Below, piece by piece: positions 49,880-59,068 of a stretch of DNA of 64,000 nucleotides. This DNA comes from Roseibium hamelinense. Lineage in GTDB: Bacteria; Pseudomonadota; Alphaproteobacteria; Rhizobiales; Stappiaceae. Where the stretch lies: contig NZ_VLLF01000007.1 in assembly GCF_007830545.1 (NCBI RefSeq), forward strand, positions 186,001-250,000, read 5' to 3'. Under the pieces are notes generated by a model that was not told where the DNA came from, ran no database searches, and saw only the letters and a program-made list of their open reading frames with translations. A program made the translations under genes and the position numbers. How positions within the stretch are numbered: position 1 is the first letter of the stretch; each line of letters begins with the position of its first letter.

Positions 49880-51700
49880 TCAGCCAGCCGCTTGTTCATT
49901 GAGCATTTCAAGTTCAAGCCATTGCTCTTCGGCGCTGTCTTTTTCGTTTGTGAGCTCTGTGATCCTGGCGGTCAGTTTGGAAAATTTATCCGGGTTTTTG
50001 CTGTACAGCTCGGGGTCGGCCATCTCGGCATTGAGCTTTTCCAGCTTTTTCTCGATGTCGGCAATCGTATCCGGCAGGGTTTTCAAAAGATGCTGCTGTG
50101 TGAAACTGAGTTTGGATTTTGGCGCTGCTTTCGGCTTTTGCTTTAGAGCCTCGGTGCTGTTGCCCAACGGCTTTTTGGTGGCTGGCTTGTCAGACTGTCT
50201 CGCCGTGACACCTTCGCCGCGCTGGGCAATCATGTCCGAATAGCCTCCGGCATACTCCTGCCAGCGGCCGGAGCCTTCCGAGACAATCACCGACGTGGCC
50301 ACCCGGTCGAGAAAGTCTCGATCGTGGCTGACGATCAACGCGGTGCCTGGATAGTCTGCAAGCAGTTCCTGAAGCAGATCAAGGGTTTCCAGATCCAGAT
50401 CGTTGGTCGGCTCGTCGAGCACCATCAGATTTGACTTGTTGGCCAGCGCGCGCGCCAGCATGACACGGGCGCGTTCACCGCCCGACAGCACACCCACGGG
50501 CGTGCGCGCCTGTTCCGGCGAAAACATAAAGTCCTTCATATAGGACATGACGTGTTTGGTTTCTTCGCCGATCACAACGGTATCGCCGCGCCCGCCTGTC
50601 AGCACCGAGGAGAGCGTATCATTGGGGTCCAGATTTTCGCGCTTTTGGTCAAGAGTGACCATCTCCAAATTGGTCCCGAGCCGGATCGAGCCACTGTCAG
50701 GGGCAAGTTCGCCGGTCAGCATCTTCAACAAGGTTGTCTTGCCTGCGCCGTTGGCGCCGACCAGGCCGACCCGGTCACCGCGCTGAATTCGGCTGGAGAA
50801 CTCCTTGACGATGGGCCGTTCGCCAAACGTCTTGGAAATACCTTTGGCTTCGATCACCAGCTTTCCGGAAACTTCGGCTTCGGTTGCCGCAAGCTTGGCC
50901 GTGCCTTGCGGGCCGCGGTGCTCGCGCTTTTGCTTGCGCAGGTCCGCTAGCTCCCGCACGCGGCGCATGTTGCGTTTGCGCCGAGCGGTGACGCCGTAGG
51001 TCATCCAGTGTTCTTCGCGTTTGATCTTTTGGGCCAGCTTTTGCTGGTCGATCTCCTCCTGCTCGAACACGTCGTCGCGCCAGGTTTCGAAATGCGCAAA
51101 GCTCTTGTCCATGCGTCGGGAAACACCTCGGTCGATCCACACCGTGGCGCGGGATAGATTTTCCAGAAACCGCCGGTCATGCGAAATGAGAACGATGGCC
51201 GACTTTAAGCTTTTGAGCTCGCTTTCAAGCCATTCGATGGCAGGCAGATCCAGATGGTTGGTCGGCTCGTCGAGCAACAGAATATCCGGTTCGGGCGCAA
51301 GTGTTCGGGCGAGGGCAGCCCGGCGCGCCTCACCGCCAGACAAGGCAGACGGGTCTTCTTTACCGGTGAGGCCAAGGACGTCGAGCAGGTACTGGCCCCG
51401 GTAGGGGTCATCGCCCGGCGCAAGTCCTTCGTTCACATAATCGAGGGTTGACGCATAGGCTGACAGGTCCGGTTCCTGTGGCAGATAGCGCAAGGTGCGG
51501 CCCGGTTGAAAGAAACGCTCGCCACTATCCGCTTCGATCATGCCCGCAGCGATCTTCAGCAAGGTCGATTTGCCAGACCCGTTGCGTCCCACCAGACACA
51601 GACGCTCGCCCTCGGAGACCGACAGGTCGGCTCCGGTCAGGAGCGGAGTGCCGCCGAAAGTCAGTTCTATATCGCGCAGGAGCAGGAGGGGTGGAGCCAT
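49880..51700 (-). CDS. ABC-F family ATPase, Uup-like
   Basis: The 606-residue protein has two ABC domains and no membrane part: GRNGSGKST with ALSGGEARRAALARTL and LLLDEPTNHLD, then GANGAGKTT with LSGGERARVMLARALA and LMVLDEPTNDLD. A basic linker lies between them (about residues 225-270). The C-terminus has a coiled coil (from SKLSFTQQHLLKTLPDTIADIEKKLEKL), which is the Uup hallmark. Such proteins act on the ribosome or on branched DNA. It stands alone. Confidence 0.9.
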   Translation of the reverse strand: MAPPLLLLRDIELTFGGTPLLTGADLSVSEGERLCLVGRNGSGKSTLLKIAAGMIEADSGERFFQPGRTLRYLPQEPDLSAYASTLDYVNEGLAPGDDPYRGQYLLDVLGLTGKEDPSALSGGEARRAALARTLAPEPDILLLDEPTNHLDLPAIEWLESELKSLKSAIVLISHDRRFLENLSRATVWIDRGVSRRMDKSFAHFETWRDDVFEQEEIDQQKLAQKIKREEHWMTYGVTARRKRNMRRVRELADLRKQKREHRGPQGTAKLAATEAEVSGKLVIEAKGISKTFGERPIVKEFSSRIQRGDRVGLVGANGAGKTTLLKMLTGELAPDSGSIRLGTNLEMVTLDQKRENLDPNDTLSSVLTGGRGDTVVIGEETKHVMSYMKDFMFSPEQARTPVGVLSGGERARVMLARALANKSNLMVLDEPTNDLDLETLDLLQELLADYPGTALIVSHDRDFLDRVATSVIVSEGSGRWQEYAGGYSDMIAQRGEGVTARQSDKPATKKPLGNSTEALKQKPKAAPKSKLSFTQQHLLKTLPDTIADIEKKLEKLNAEMADPELYSKNPDKFSKLTARITELTNEKDSAEEQWLELEMLNEQAAG

Positions 51701-51881
51701 TTGTTTTTATACCGCGTCATGTGTGCCGAGGGGCCGTCTAGCGGGTTCTGACACAAATTGCGACCGTTTCAAGGGGCATTCACAAAATGGGCATGACTGG
51801 GATTCTTGAGCCTTTTTGCGCTATGATGGGGGCGGGCATGGGGAAGTACTACCGTTTCACGCGATGACAAAGGCGGGAAAA

Positions 51882-52403
51882 ATGGCGTTGTTCCATGACT
51901 TTAGGGGAAAGAATCTTGGGATTCTGGCGTTAGCGCTGCTTTGCGCCGTCGTTGGTTTTCCAGTGTCTGGTGAGGCCAAGAACCGCCACCACTACGGCGG
52001 TGGAATATACGTTGGATCTGGCGTCGGCGTCGGTGTTGGCACCGGGGGAGCCTATTTCGGCTACTATGGCGGCCGAGGGTATCATCCACCTCGGCACTAC
52101 AAACCGAGGCACTACCGCCCCCGGCACTATCGGCCGAGATATTATGCCCCGCGCTACTATCCCAGACGCGTTTACCGGGCTTACCCCTTTCCACCGCCGC
52201 TGACGATCTATCCGCCGCGGTCCAGGGTTTATGTTGCGCCTGGCCCCTATGTGGCACCGCGTGGTGCGGTTCCGCCGACCAAGACCGGGATCCCTCCCTT
52301 CACCCCGGCGTGGTATGCCTATTGCTCGCGGAAATTCAAATCGTTCGACCCGCGCACCGGCACCTATCTTGCCTATAGCGGCAATGTGCGTTACTGCCGC
52401 TGA
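51882..52403 (+). CDS. secreted BA14K-like protein with Arg/Tyr/Pro repeats
   Basis: The 173-residue precursor has a signal or anchor segment (LGILALALLCAVVGFPVSGEA), a Gly-rich stretch (GGGIYVGSGVGVGVGTGG) and about six pentapeptide repeats of the type R-(H/Y)-Y-x-P. It ends with a BA14K-like domain (WYAYCSRKFKSFDPRTGTYLAYSGNVRYC) whose two Cys probably form a disulfide. BA14K proteins are alphaproteobacterial envelope antigens of unclear role. ATG at 51882 follows AGGCGGG; upstream ATGs (51816, 51864) lack this. Confidence 0.75.
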   Translation: MALFHDFRGKNLGILALALLCAVVGFPVSGEAKNRHHYGGGIYVGSGVGVGVGTGGAYFGYYGGRGYHPPRHYKPRHYRPRHYRPRYYAPRYYPRRVYRAYPFPPPLTIYPPRSRVYVAPGPYVAPRGAVPPTKTGIPPFTPAWYAYCSRKFKSFDPRTGTYLAYSGNVRYCR

Positions 52404-52454
52404 CTGCGGCCGGCATTACTGACCTTAGGTAATATATCTTCCATTGTGGGATTA

Positions 52455-52472
52455 ACGGGGAAAGATTTCCCC
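52455..52472 (+). terminator. short inverted repeat after the BA14K-like gene
   Basis: GGGGAAA and TTTCCCC form a 7-bp stem with a 2-base spacer in the gap before the opp-type operon. A terminator role is possible, but the T-run after it is poor. Confidence 0.35.
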
Positions 52473-52492
52473 ATTTAATGGAGATGTGTGCA

Positions 52493-52584
52493 TTAACGTC
52501 GCTTATCACGGCAAAAATGTGAAACATGACGTTAAGTGATGCTTGATAACTGGTTAAGAGCGTGGAATCTTGTGCCCTTAACGT
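52493..52584. promoter_or_regulatory. TTAACGTC inverted repeat and third half-site upstream of oppA-like gene
   Basis: TTAACGTC (52493-52500) and GACGTTAA (52528-52535) form a spaced inverted repeat; TTAACGT recurs at 52578-52584, about 37 bases before the oppA-like start. This is the likely regulatory region of the operon, perhaps bound by the GntR protein at its end. Confidence 0.45.
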
Positions 52585-52620
52585 ATCCGAAAGTCTAAAC
52601 AACCAAGAGGGGAGACCGAT

Positions 52621-54204
52621 ATGTTTAAGTCCCTGCGCGTTGGCGCGCTTGCGGCGGCACTAATGGCGGCAACATCACTTACCGCTGTCGCTGAAGTTGT
52701 CCTTCACCGTGACAATGGCGGCGAGCCGGAAACACTTGATCCGCACAAGACGTCCGTTACCACCGAAAACAACATCCTGAAGGACATGTATGAAGGTCTG
52801 ATCGGCCTGTCCGCGGATGGCAAGCTCATTCCGGGCATGGCGGAAAGCTGGACCATTTCCGACGATGGCACGGTCTACACCTTTAACTTGCGTGATGCGA
52901 AATGGTCAAACGGTGACCCGGTCGTCGCCGGCGATTTCGAATATTCACTGCGCCGCATCATGGATCCGGCCACCGGCGCAAAATATGCGACAGTGCTGTA
53001 TCCGATCAAGAATGCTGAAAAAGTGAACAAAAGCGAGCTTCCTAAGGAAGAGCTCGGCGTCAAGGCGATCGACGACAAGACGCTTGAGATCACTCTGGAA
53101 AGCCCAACCCCGTATTTCCTCGGCCTCCTGCAGCACCAAACCGGACTTCCGGTTCATCCCGCAACCGTTGAAGAGCACGGCACAGATTTCGTTCGGCCGG
53201 AAAACGTCGTCACCAACGGCGCCTTCATAATCACCGAGTTCGTGCCGAACTCTCACGTCACCGTGGTTCGCAACGAGAACTACTATGGCAATGACGACGT
53301 TCAGATCGACAAGGTTGTCTTCCACAACATCGAAGACCGCGGTGCTGCGGTGCGCCGGTTCGAGGCAGGTGAATTTCACATCGTGGACGAAGTGCCGACC
53401 GAACAAATGGCACATGTGAAGTCGACCATGGCAGACCAGCTTTTGGTCGCTCCTTATCTGGGTACATATTATTATGCACTCAACCATGAGTCAGAGAAGC
53501 TGAAGGATCCAGGCGTTCGCCAGGCCCTGTCTATGGCAATTGACCGCGAGTTCCTGGCAGACGAAATTTTCGCCGGAACGATGTCTGTTGCCTATTCAAT
53601 CGTTCCACCCGGGATCGACAATTACGGCGAGCCGGCTTATGCGGAGTACAAAGGTCAGTCGATGATCGACCGCGAAGACGAGGCCCGCGAACTGCTTGAG
53701 GCGGCCGGCTACAACGAAAGCAATCCGCTCAAGCTGGAGCTTCGCTACAACACCAACGAAAACCACAAGAACGCGGCCATTGCGATCGCGGACATGTGGA
53801 AGCCGCTCGGTGTGGAAGTGTCCATGCTCAACACCGATGTGAAGACGCACTACGCGCATTTGCGTGATCAGGGCGATTTCGACGTCGCCCGGGCTGGCTG
53901 GATCGGTGATTATTCCGACCCGCAAAACTTCCTGTTCCTGGTGGAATCCGACAATACGGGCTTCAACTACGCCCGGTACAACAATCCTGAGTACGATGCA
54001 CTCATGGACAAGGCTGCAGCGACGCTGGATCTGGAAAAGCGCGCAGACATCATGAAACAGGCTGAAGTGCTGTTCATGCGCGATCTGCCGTTCATACCGA
54101 TCCTGCATTACAGCTCGAAGAAGCTCGTCTCCGACAAGATCTCCGGTTACGAACCGAACCTGCGTGACGAACACCAGAGCCGCTGGATCACAGTGTCCGA
54201 ATAA
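52621..54204 (+). CDS. oppA: oligopeptide ABC transporter binding protein
   Basis: This 527-residue periplasmic family-5 binding protein starts with a signal peptide (MFKSLRVGALAAALMAATSLTAVAE) followed by LHRDNGGEPETLDPHKTSVTTENNILKDMYEGLIGL, the OppA-type opening. SWTISDDGTVYTFNLRDAKWSNGDPVVAGDFEYSLRRIMDP near residue 80 fits OppA-like proteins for oligopeptides. It leads a four-gene operon with two permeases and a fused ATPase. GAGGGGAGACCGAT gives the ribosome binding site. Confidence 0.9.
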   Translation: MFKSLRVGALAAALMAATSLTAVAEVVLHRDNGGEPETLDPHKTSVTTENNILKDMYEGLIGLSADGKLIPGMAESWTISDDGTVYTFNLRDAKWSNGDPVVAGDFEYSLRRIMDPATGAKYATVLYPIKNAEKVNKSELPKEELGVKAIDDKTLEITLESPTPYFLGLLQHQTGLPVHPATVEEHGTDFVRPENVVTNGAFIITEFVPNSHVTVVRNENYYGNDDVQIDKVVFHNIEDRGAAVRRFEAGEFHIVDEVPTEQMAHVKSTMADQLLVAPYLGTYYYALNHESEKLKDPGVRQALSMAIDREFLADEIFAGTMSVAYSIVPPGIDNYGEPAYAEYKGQSMIDREDEARELLEAAGYNESNPLKLELRYNTNENHKNAAIAIADMWKPLGVEVSMLNTDVKTHYAHLRDQGDFDVARAGWIGDYSDPQNFLFLVESDNTGFNYARYNNPEYDALMDKAAATLDLEKRADIMKQAEVLFMRDLPFIPILHYSSKKLVSDKISGYEPNLRDEHQSRWITVSE

Positions 54205-54219
54205 TCCGATGATCGGAAC

Positions 54220-54249
54220 CCGGCAGGCCCGCCAAGGCCTGCCGGTTTT
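54220..54249 (+). terminator. hairpin with T-run between oppA and oppB
   Basis: CCGGCAGGCC and GGCCTGCCGG form a perfect 10-bp stem with a 6-base loop, followed by TTTT. The downstream permease genes have no obvious promoter of their own, so this probably acts as an attenuator that keeps the binding protein more abundant than the membrane parts. Confidence 0.75.
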
Positions 54250-54294
54250 CGCAAGGCGGCGTCAGACCGCCCTCAAAAAAGCGAGGACTTCCTC

Positions 54295-55218
54295 ATGCTC
54301 CGATACGTGATCGGGCGATTGCTGACAGCAATCCCGACCCTGTTTTTGATCATCACCATCTCATTCTTCCTGATCCGGATTGCACCGGGCGGCCCGTTCG
54401 ATCTTGAACGGCCTTTGGAAGCCAAGGTGATGGAAAACCTGAATAAGATTTATCATCTCGATGAGCCGCTTTGGATGCAGTATGTGCTGTATCTGAAAAA
54501 TGTTGCGGTTCTCGATTTCGGGCCAAGCTTCTATCTGCGTGACTTCTCGATCAACGAGTTATTCGCACAAAGCTTGCCGATCTCTATCCAGCTCGGAACC
54601 TCGGCTCTTGCTTTGGCGCTCGTGGTCGGCGGGTTTATGGGCGTGATGGCCGCACTGCGGCAGAATGGTCCGGGCGATTATTCGATTATGGCTGCGGCAA
54701 CCCTCGGAGTGACCATTCCGAATTTTGTCGTTGCGCCGGTTTTGACGCTCATCCTTGGTGTGTGGCTCGGCTGGCTGCCGGTCGGAGGCTGGGGCGGAGG
54801 CGCTTTCGTCAACAAGATCTTGCCGGTTGTGACGCTTGCCTTGCCACAGATCGCCGTGGTCGCGCGCCTGACCCGAGGTTCGATGATTGAGGCTCTGCGG
54901 TCGAACCATGTCAGAACAGCGCGTGCGTATGGCTTGAGCGCCTATCTCGTGATCGTCGTTCACGCCTTGCGCGGGGCGATCCTGCCGGTCGTGTCCTATC
55001 TCGGCCCGGCTGCGGCTGCACTTCTCACCGGCTCGGTGGTTGTCGAATCCATTTTCGGCATTCCCGGCATTGGCCGTTATTTCGTTCAAGGCGCGCTGAA
55101 CCGCGACTACACGCTCGTCATGGGCACTGTGGTTGTCGTCGCCTGCTTTGTGATTGTGTTCAACCTGGTCGTGGATCTGCTCTATGCGCTGCTTGATCCG
55201 CGCGTGCGCTACGACTGA
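54295..55218 (+). CDS. oppB: oligopeptide ABC transporter permease OppB
   Basis: This 307-residue inner-membrane protein with six helices has the OppB opening MLRYVIGRLLTAIPTLFLIITISFFLIRIAPGGPF and the coupling loop ALRSNHVRTARAYGLSAYLVIVVHALR. It ends LVVDLLYALLDPRVRYD as usual for the family. It follows the attenuator hairpin and precedes oppC by 11 bases. Confidence 0.92.
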   Translation: MLRYVIGRLLTAIPTLFLIITISFFLIRIAPGGPFDLERPLEAKVMENLNKIYHLDEPLWMQYVLYLKNVAVLDFGPSFYLRDFSINELFAQSLPISIQLGTSALALALVVGGFMGVMAALRQNGPGDYSIMAAATLGVTIPNFVVAPVLTLILGVWLGWLPVGGWGGGAFVNKILPVVTLALPQIAVVARLTRGSMIEALRSNHVRTARAYGLSAYLVIVVHALRGAILPVVSYLGPAAAALLTGSVVVESIFGIPGIGRYFVQGALNRDYTLVMGTVVVVACFVIVFNLVVDLLYALLDPRVRYD

Positions 55219-55229
55219 GGAGAACTCCT

Positions 55230-56357
55230 GTGACTGCAACCTATCCAAACGACATTGAAGCGCCGACCAAAGGTCGCTCCTTGTGGGACGACGCGCGCGA
55301 CCGGCTTCTGGCCAACCGCGCGGCTGTTGCCAGCATGATCGTGCTGGCTGTGATCACCCTGCTGTCGATCGTTGGCCCGTTTGTTTCGCCGCACGACTAT
55401 GATGCGGTTTACCGGGACTACGTGAAGGTCCCTGCCAGCCTGGAGGCCTACCCGAAACCGGATCAGGTCCAGCCGGCCTTTGAAGGTTTGGCCAAAAGGG
55501 CGCGCTTGACCATCGACAGCTTTCAGCGCGATGGGGATCAAGTCGTGGCCGAGGTCACCTCGCGCCGCGAGATCGACCCGCGCACGATCCGTTATATCGA
55601 CCGGAGCGATCTGTTCACGAATGCGTCGATCGGCGACTTTTCAGAAAACAACAGATTTGCGGTGTTACGTGCAGATATCAACTATATGCATTTTTACTTC
55701 GGCACCGACTCAAACGGCCGGGACCTCATGACCCGGACGTTCATGGCCGGGCGGGTTTCGCTGACGATTGGTCTTCTGGCTACCATTGTCGCGATCACGA
55801 TCGGGGTGCTTTACGGCGCAACCAGCGGCTATCTTGGCGGCCGGATTGACCAGCTGATGATGCGTGTTGTCGACGTTTTGTATTCGCTGCCTTTCATTTT
55901 CTTCGTGATCATGCTGGTGGTGTTTTTCGGTCGGAATTTCGTACTGATGTTCATAGCCGTCGGTGCTGTCGAATGGCTTGATATGGCGCGTATCGTGCGT
56001 GGTCAGACCCTGACCATCAAACGTCAGGAATATGTTCAGGCGGCTGAAGCCATGGGGGTTCCCGACCGCGGGATCATCCGGCGTCACATCGTCCCAAACA
56101 CACTTGGCCCGGTCGTTGTCTACATGACACTCCTGGTGCCGAAGGTCATTCTTTTGGAGAGTTTCCTGTCGTTCCTTGGACTTGGCGTTCAAGAGCCGAT
56201 GACGAGCTGGGGTGTTCTGATCTCCGAAGGTGCGCGCAACCTTCAAGGGGCTGCATGGATGCTGATCTTCCCGTCAATCTTCCTGACATCGACGCTGTTT
56301 GCGCTGAACTTTATCGGCGACGGCCTGCGTGATGCCTTGGATCCAAAGGACAGGTGA
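55230..56357 (+). CDS. oppC: oligopeptide ABC transporter permease OppC
   Basis: This 375-residue permease has a first helix (VASMIVLAVITLLSIVGPFVSP), an unusually long periplasmic part (about residues 55-150) with no membrane segment, then the core GTDSNGRDLMTRTFMAGRVSLTIGL. The coupling loop is TIKRQEYVQAAEAMGVPDRGIIRRHIVPNTLG, and the end is NFIGDGLRDALDPKDR. This is the OppC layout. The GTG start follows GAGGAGAACTCC. Confidence 0.92.
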   Translation: MTATYPNDIEAPTKGRSLWDDARDRLLANRAAVASMIVLAVITLLSIVGPFVSPHDYDAVYRDYVKVPASLEAYPKPDQVQPAFEGLAKRARLTIDSFQRDGDQVVAEVTSRREIDPRTIRYIDRSDLFTNASIGDFSENNRFAVLRADINYMHFYFGTDSNGRDLMTRTFMAGRVSLTIGLLATIVAITIGVLYGATSGYLGGRIDQLMMRVVDVLYSLPFIFFVIMLVVFFGRNFVLMFIAVGAVEWLDMARIVRGQTLTIKRQEYVQAAEAMGVPDRGIIRRHIVPNTLGPVVVYMTLLVPKVILLESFLSFLGLGVQEPMTSWGVLISEGARNLQGAAWMLIFPSIFLTSTLFALNFIGDGLRDALDPKDR

Positions 56358-56368
56358 GGGAAATGATC

Positions 56369-57988
56369 ATGACAGACAAGACCCCCATTCTCGATATCAA
56401 GAACCTGACTGTCGACTTCGAGACCCCGACGGGCCCCGTTCACGCGGTCCGCGGCGTCGATATCAACGTCAAACGCGGCGAAACGGTCGCCATCGTGGGA
56501 GAAAGCGGCTCTGGCAAGAGCCAGACCATGATGGCGGCAATGGGCTTGCTGGCCTCCAACGGCAATACCGGAGGTACCGTTGAGTACCGTGGAGATAACA
56601 TACTGGGACTGCCGGTCAGGAAGCTCAACAAGGTGCGCGGTGCCAAGATCACCATGATCTTCCAGGAGCCGATGACATCTCTGGATCCACTCTACACAAT
56701 CGGCCGCCAGCTGTGCGAGCCGATGGTCATGCATGGCGGACTGTCCTGGCGGGCAGCCGAGGCAAAAGCGCTTGATCTCTTGAAGCTTGTCAACATTCCG
56801 GATCCGGACCGCAAGATTAAGGCGTTCCCGCATGAAATGTCGGGTGGGCAGCGCCAAAGGGTCATGATCGCCATGGCGCTGGCGAACGATCCGGATGTCT
56901 TGATTGCGGACGAGCCGACGACCGCACTGGATGTGACCACACAGGCACAAATCCTCGAGCTTCTGGCGGATCTGCAAAAGCGCCTCGGAATGGCCGTGGT
57001 TTTCATCACCCACGATCTGGGGATCGTGCGGCGGATCGCCGACAGGGTCTACGTGATGAAGACGGGGCAAGTTGTCGAAGCCGGCGAGACAGGAAAACTC
57101 TTTTCCTCACCCGAACATCCCTATACCCGCATGCTTCTGGATGCAGAGCCGACCGGCTCCAAGGCGCCTGTTCCAACAACGCAGCCTCTGGTGCTTCAGG
57201 CGCAAAAGATGGAAGTCGAGTTCGCGCTTGACAGCGGTCTGTTCAAACCCCAGCACATACTGCGCGCAGTTGACGATGTCAGCTTCGCGTTGCGCAAGGG
57301 GCAGACCCTTGGTGTCGTCGGTGAAAGCGGATCAGGAAAGTCCACACTGGGCCGCGCGGTATTGAACCTACTTCCAGCCAAAGGAAGGGTCGTGTTCAAC
57401 GGCAGTCAGATATCCGGAAAAACACGCGCGCAGATGCAGCCTTTGCGTCGGCATTTGCAACTCGTGTTTCAGGATCCTTTCGGCTCCCTCAGTCCGCGCA
57501 TGACTGTTGGCCAGATCATTTCCGAAGGGCTTTTGGTGCACGAGCCGGGACTGTCGGCCAAAGATCGCGATCTGAGGGCGTGCCGGGCGCTGATGGAGGT
57601 GTCCCTCGACCCGGCCATGCGCAACCGGTATCCGCATGAGTTTTCAGGCGGTCAGCGGCAACGCATCGCGATTGCCCGCACCATGGTTCTGAAACCGGAT
57701 GTTGTCGTTCTCGACGAGCCGACCTCGGCGCTCGACCGGACGATCCAGAAACAGATTGTCGATTTGTTGAAAAATCTGCAGCGGCGCTACGATCTCACTT
57801 ATGTGTTCATCAGCCATGACCTGGCCGTTGTCCGGGCTATGGCGGACACTGTTATGGTCATGCAGCGTGGGAAAGTGGTCGAAGCCGGGTCGACCGAGCA
57901 GATCTTTGACGATCCGAAGAGCGCCTACACGCGCGAACTGATCGGAGCTGCAATGCTCACCCAACAGCAGGCACGGGAAATTGCCTAG
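56369..57988 (+). CDS. fused dual ATPase of the oligopeptide ABC transporter (OppD-OppF)
   Basis: In 539 residues, two complete ABC ATPase domains are joined: [25 protein letters not shown] and [11 protein letters not shown] in the first; [25 protein letters not shown] and VVLDEPTSALD in the second. This is the common fused form related to YejF/GsiA. ATG at 56369 is eight bases from GAGGG; other in-frame starts (56354, 56363) are less well placed. It powers uptake with OppABC. Confidence 0.92.
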   Translation: MTDKTPILDIKNLTVDFETPTGPVHAVRGVDINVKRGETVAIVGESGSGKSQTMMAAMGLLASNGNTGGTVEYRGDNILGLPVRKLNKVRGAKITMIFQEPMTSLDPLYTIGRQLCEPMVMHGGLSWRAAEAKALDLLKLVNIPDPDRKIKAFPHEMSGGQRQRVMIAMALANDPDVLIADEPTTALDVTTQAQILELLADLQKRLGMAVVFITHDLGIVRRIADRVYVMKTGQVVEAGETGKLFSSPEHPYTRMLLDAEPTGSKAPVPTTQPLVLQAQKMEVEFALDSGLFKPQHILRAVDDVSFALRKGQTLGVVGESGSGKSTLGRAVLNLLPAKGRVVFNGSQISGKTRAQMQPLRRHLQLVFQDPFGSLSPRMTVGQIISEGLLVHEPGLSAKDRDLRACRALMEVSLDPAMRNRYPHEFSGGQRQRIAIARTMVLKPDVVVLDEPTSALDRTIQKQIVDLLKNLQRRYDLTYVFISHDLAVVRAMADTVMVMQRGKVVEAGSTEQIFDDPKSAYTRELIGAAMLTQQQAREIA

Positions 57989-57997
57989 ATGATCTCG

Positions 57998-58027
57998 GAG
58001 CCGGTGCGTGTTTGTTCCCACCGGTTC
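57998..58027. terminator. hairpin at the convergent end of the opp-type operon and GntR gene
   Basis: GAGCCGGTG pairs with CACCGGTTC (one G-U) with a 12-base loop, followed by TATTTTAT on the plus strand. It overlaps the end of the minus-strand GntR gene. Confidence 0.65.
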
Positions 58028-58761
58028 TATTTTATCCGCGTCACCGGCGTATTGGCGATGCGCGCAAACACATTCGTGCGCACGTCTTCGCTGACCTGGA
58101 TTGTGTTTGATGTGACATGTTCGGCAACAAGCGTGCGGGTCAATTCGGTATTGCCGTTCGAGACGGCGTCAAGAATTGCCTGGTGCGACGCATTGATCTT
58201 TGAGATCCACTGCATCTGGCCCTGATGGCGCGTGATGATGAAGCGGTGGAGATGCAGAATCGTCCGCCGAAGAATAGGCTCGAGAATCGGCATGTCCGCT
58301 ATGCCAATGAGCGCCATGTGAAAGGCAAGGTCCGCGTTTGACGTACCATAGATGTCGCGGTTGTCGCGCCGTTCATCGTACTTGTCGGCCAGATCAGAAA
58401 GGTATCTCAAATCCAGGTCGGAGGCTTTTGCCACCAATCGGTCGACACTCGCGGTTTCAATATCCCGGCGCAGCTTCAGTAGAACAACTGCCTCATCGTC
58501 GGTTGTCTTTGTGACAAAGGTGCCTTGATATCCCCTTCTGACTACCAAACCGTCTTCGCGCAAAGACAACAGTGCTTCGCGAATGGTGCCTTGCGAACAA
58601 TTGAACTCTTGCGCCAGCGCCTGTTCGGTCACCGGGCTTTCCTGGGTGAGCTCGCCAACTAGGATGCGTTTTTGCAGGGCGAGGTAGACCGCTTGAGATT
58701 TCCTGGCGGTTTTCGATCCGGAGTTTTTAGCAAGCTGCGAAGAGGGGGCGATCGTATCCAA
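58027..58761 (-). CDS. GntR-family regulator, FCD subfamily
   Basis: This 244-residue protein has the winged helix at about residues 22-90 (QAVYLALQKRILVGELTQESPVTEQALAQEFNCSQGTIREALLSLREDGLV) and an FCD domain with metal-type His/Asp positions (ADLAFHMALIGIADMP, VAEHVTSNTIQVSEDV). It is convergent with the opp-type operon, the likely target. Confidence 0.88.
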   Translation of the reverse strand: MDTIAPSSQLAKNSGSKTARKSQAVYLALQKRILVGELTQESPVTEQALAQEFNCSQGTIREALLSLREDGLVVRRGYQGTFVTKTTDDEAVVLLKLRRDIETASVDRLVAKASDLDLRYLSDLADKYDERRDNRDIYGTSNADLAFHMALIGIADMPILEPILRRTILHLHRFIITRHQGQMQWISKINASHQAILDAVSNGNTELTRTLVAEHVTSNTIQVSEDVRTNVFARIANTPVTRIK

Positions 58762-59068
58762 ACTTACTCATTCCAATATGTCGTGCCCTACAGAACGATG
58801 CCAAACATGCTGGCGGCTGAGCCGATCAAGCGGGCCCGGGTTGTTCGCGGACATCCTGTAAAGGCGAAGTCGATGGGACCTTGCGGATACGTTGCCGCAC
58901 TTCGCGCAGATTGACACATCGTCGCTATCCGGCCGTGAACACTTGAAGTACGTTACCGGAAAGCTTTCAATTTAACGAAAGTATGCCGCACAATTCGTTG
59001 ATCTGCGACCCCGTTTCCAAATTCTATGAACGCCAGTGATCACAAAATTGTGAGAATTGTACGTTGGG
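58762..59068. other. non-coding region between GntR and M19 dipeptidase genes
   Basis: No gene is recognised. It must hold the GntR promoter (minus strand) and the end of the dipeptidase gene. A short GGAAAGCTTTC palindrome lies near 58960. Nothing else stands out. Confidence 0.4.
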
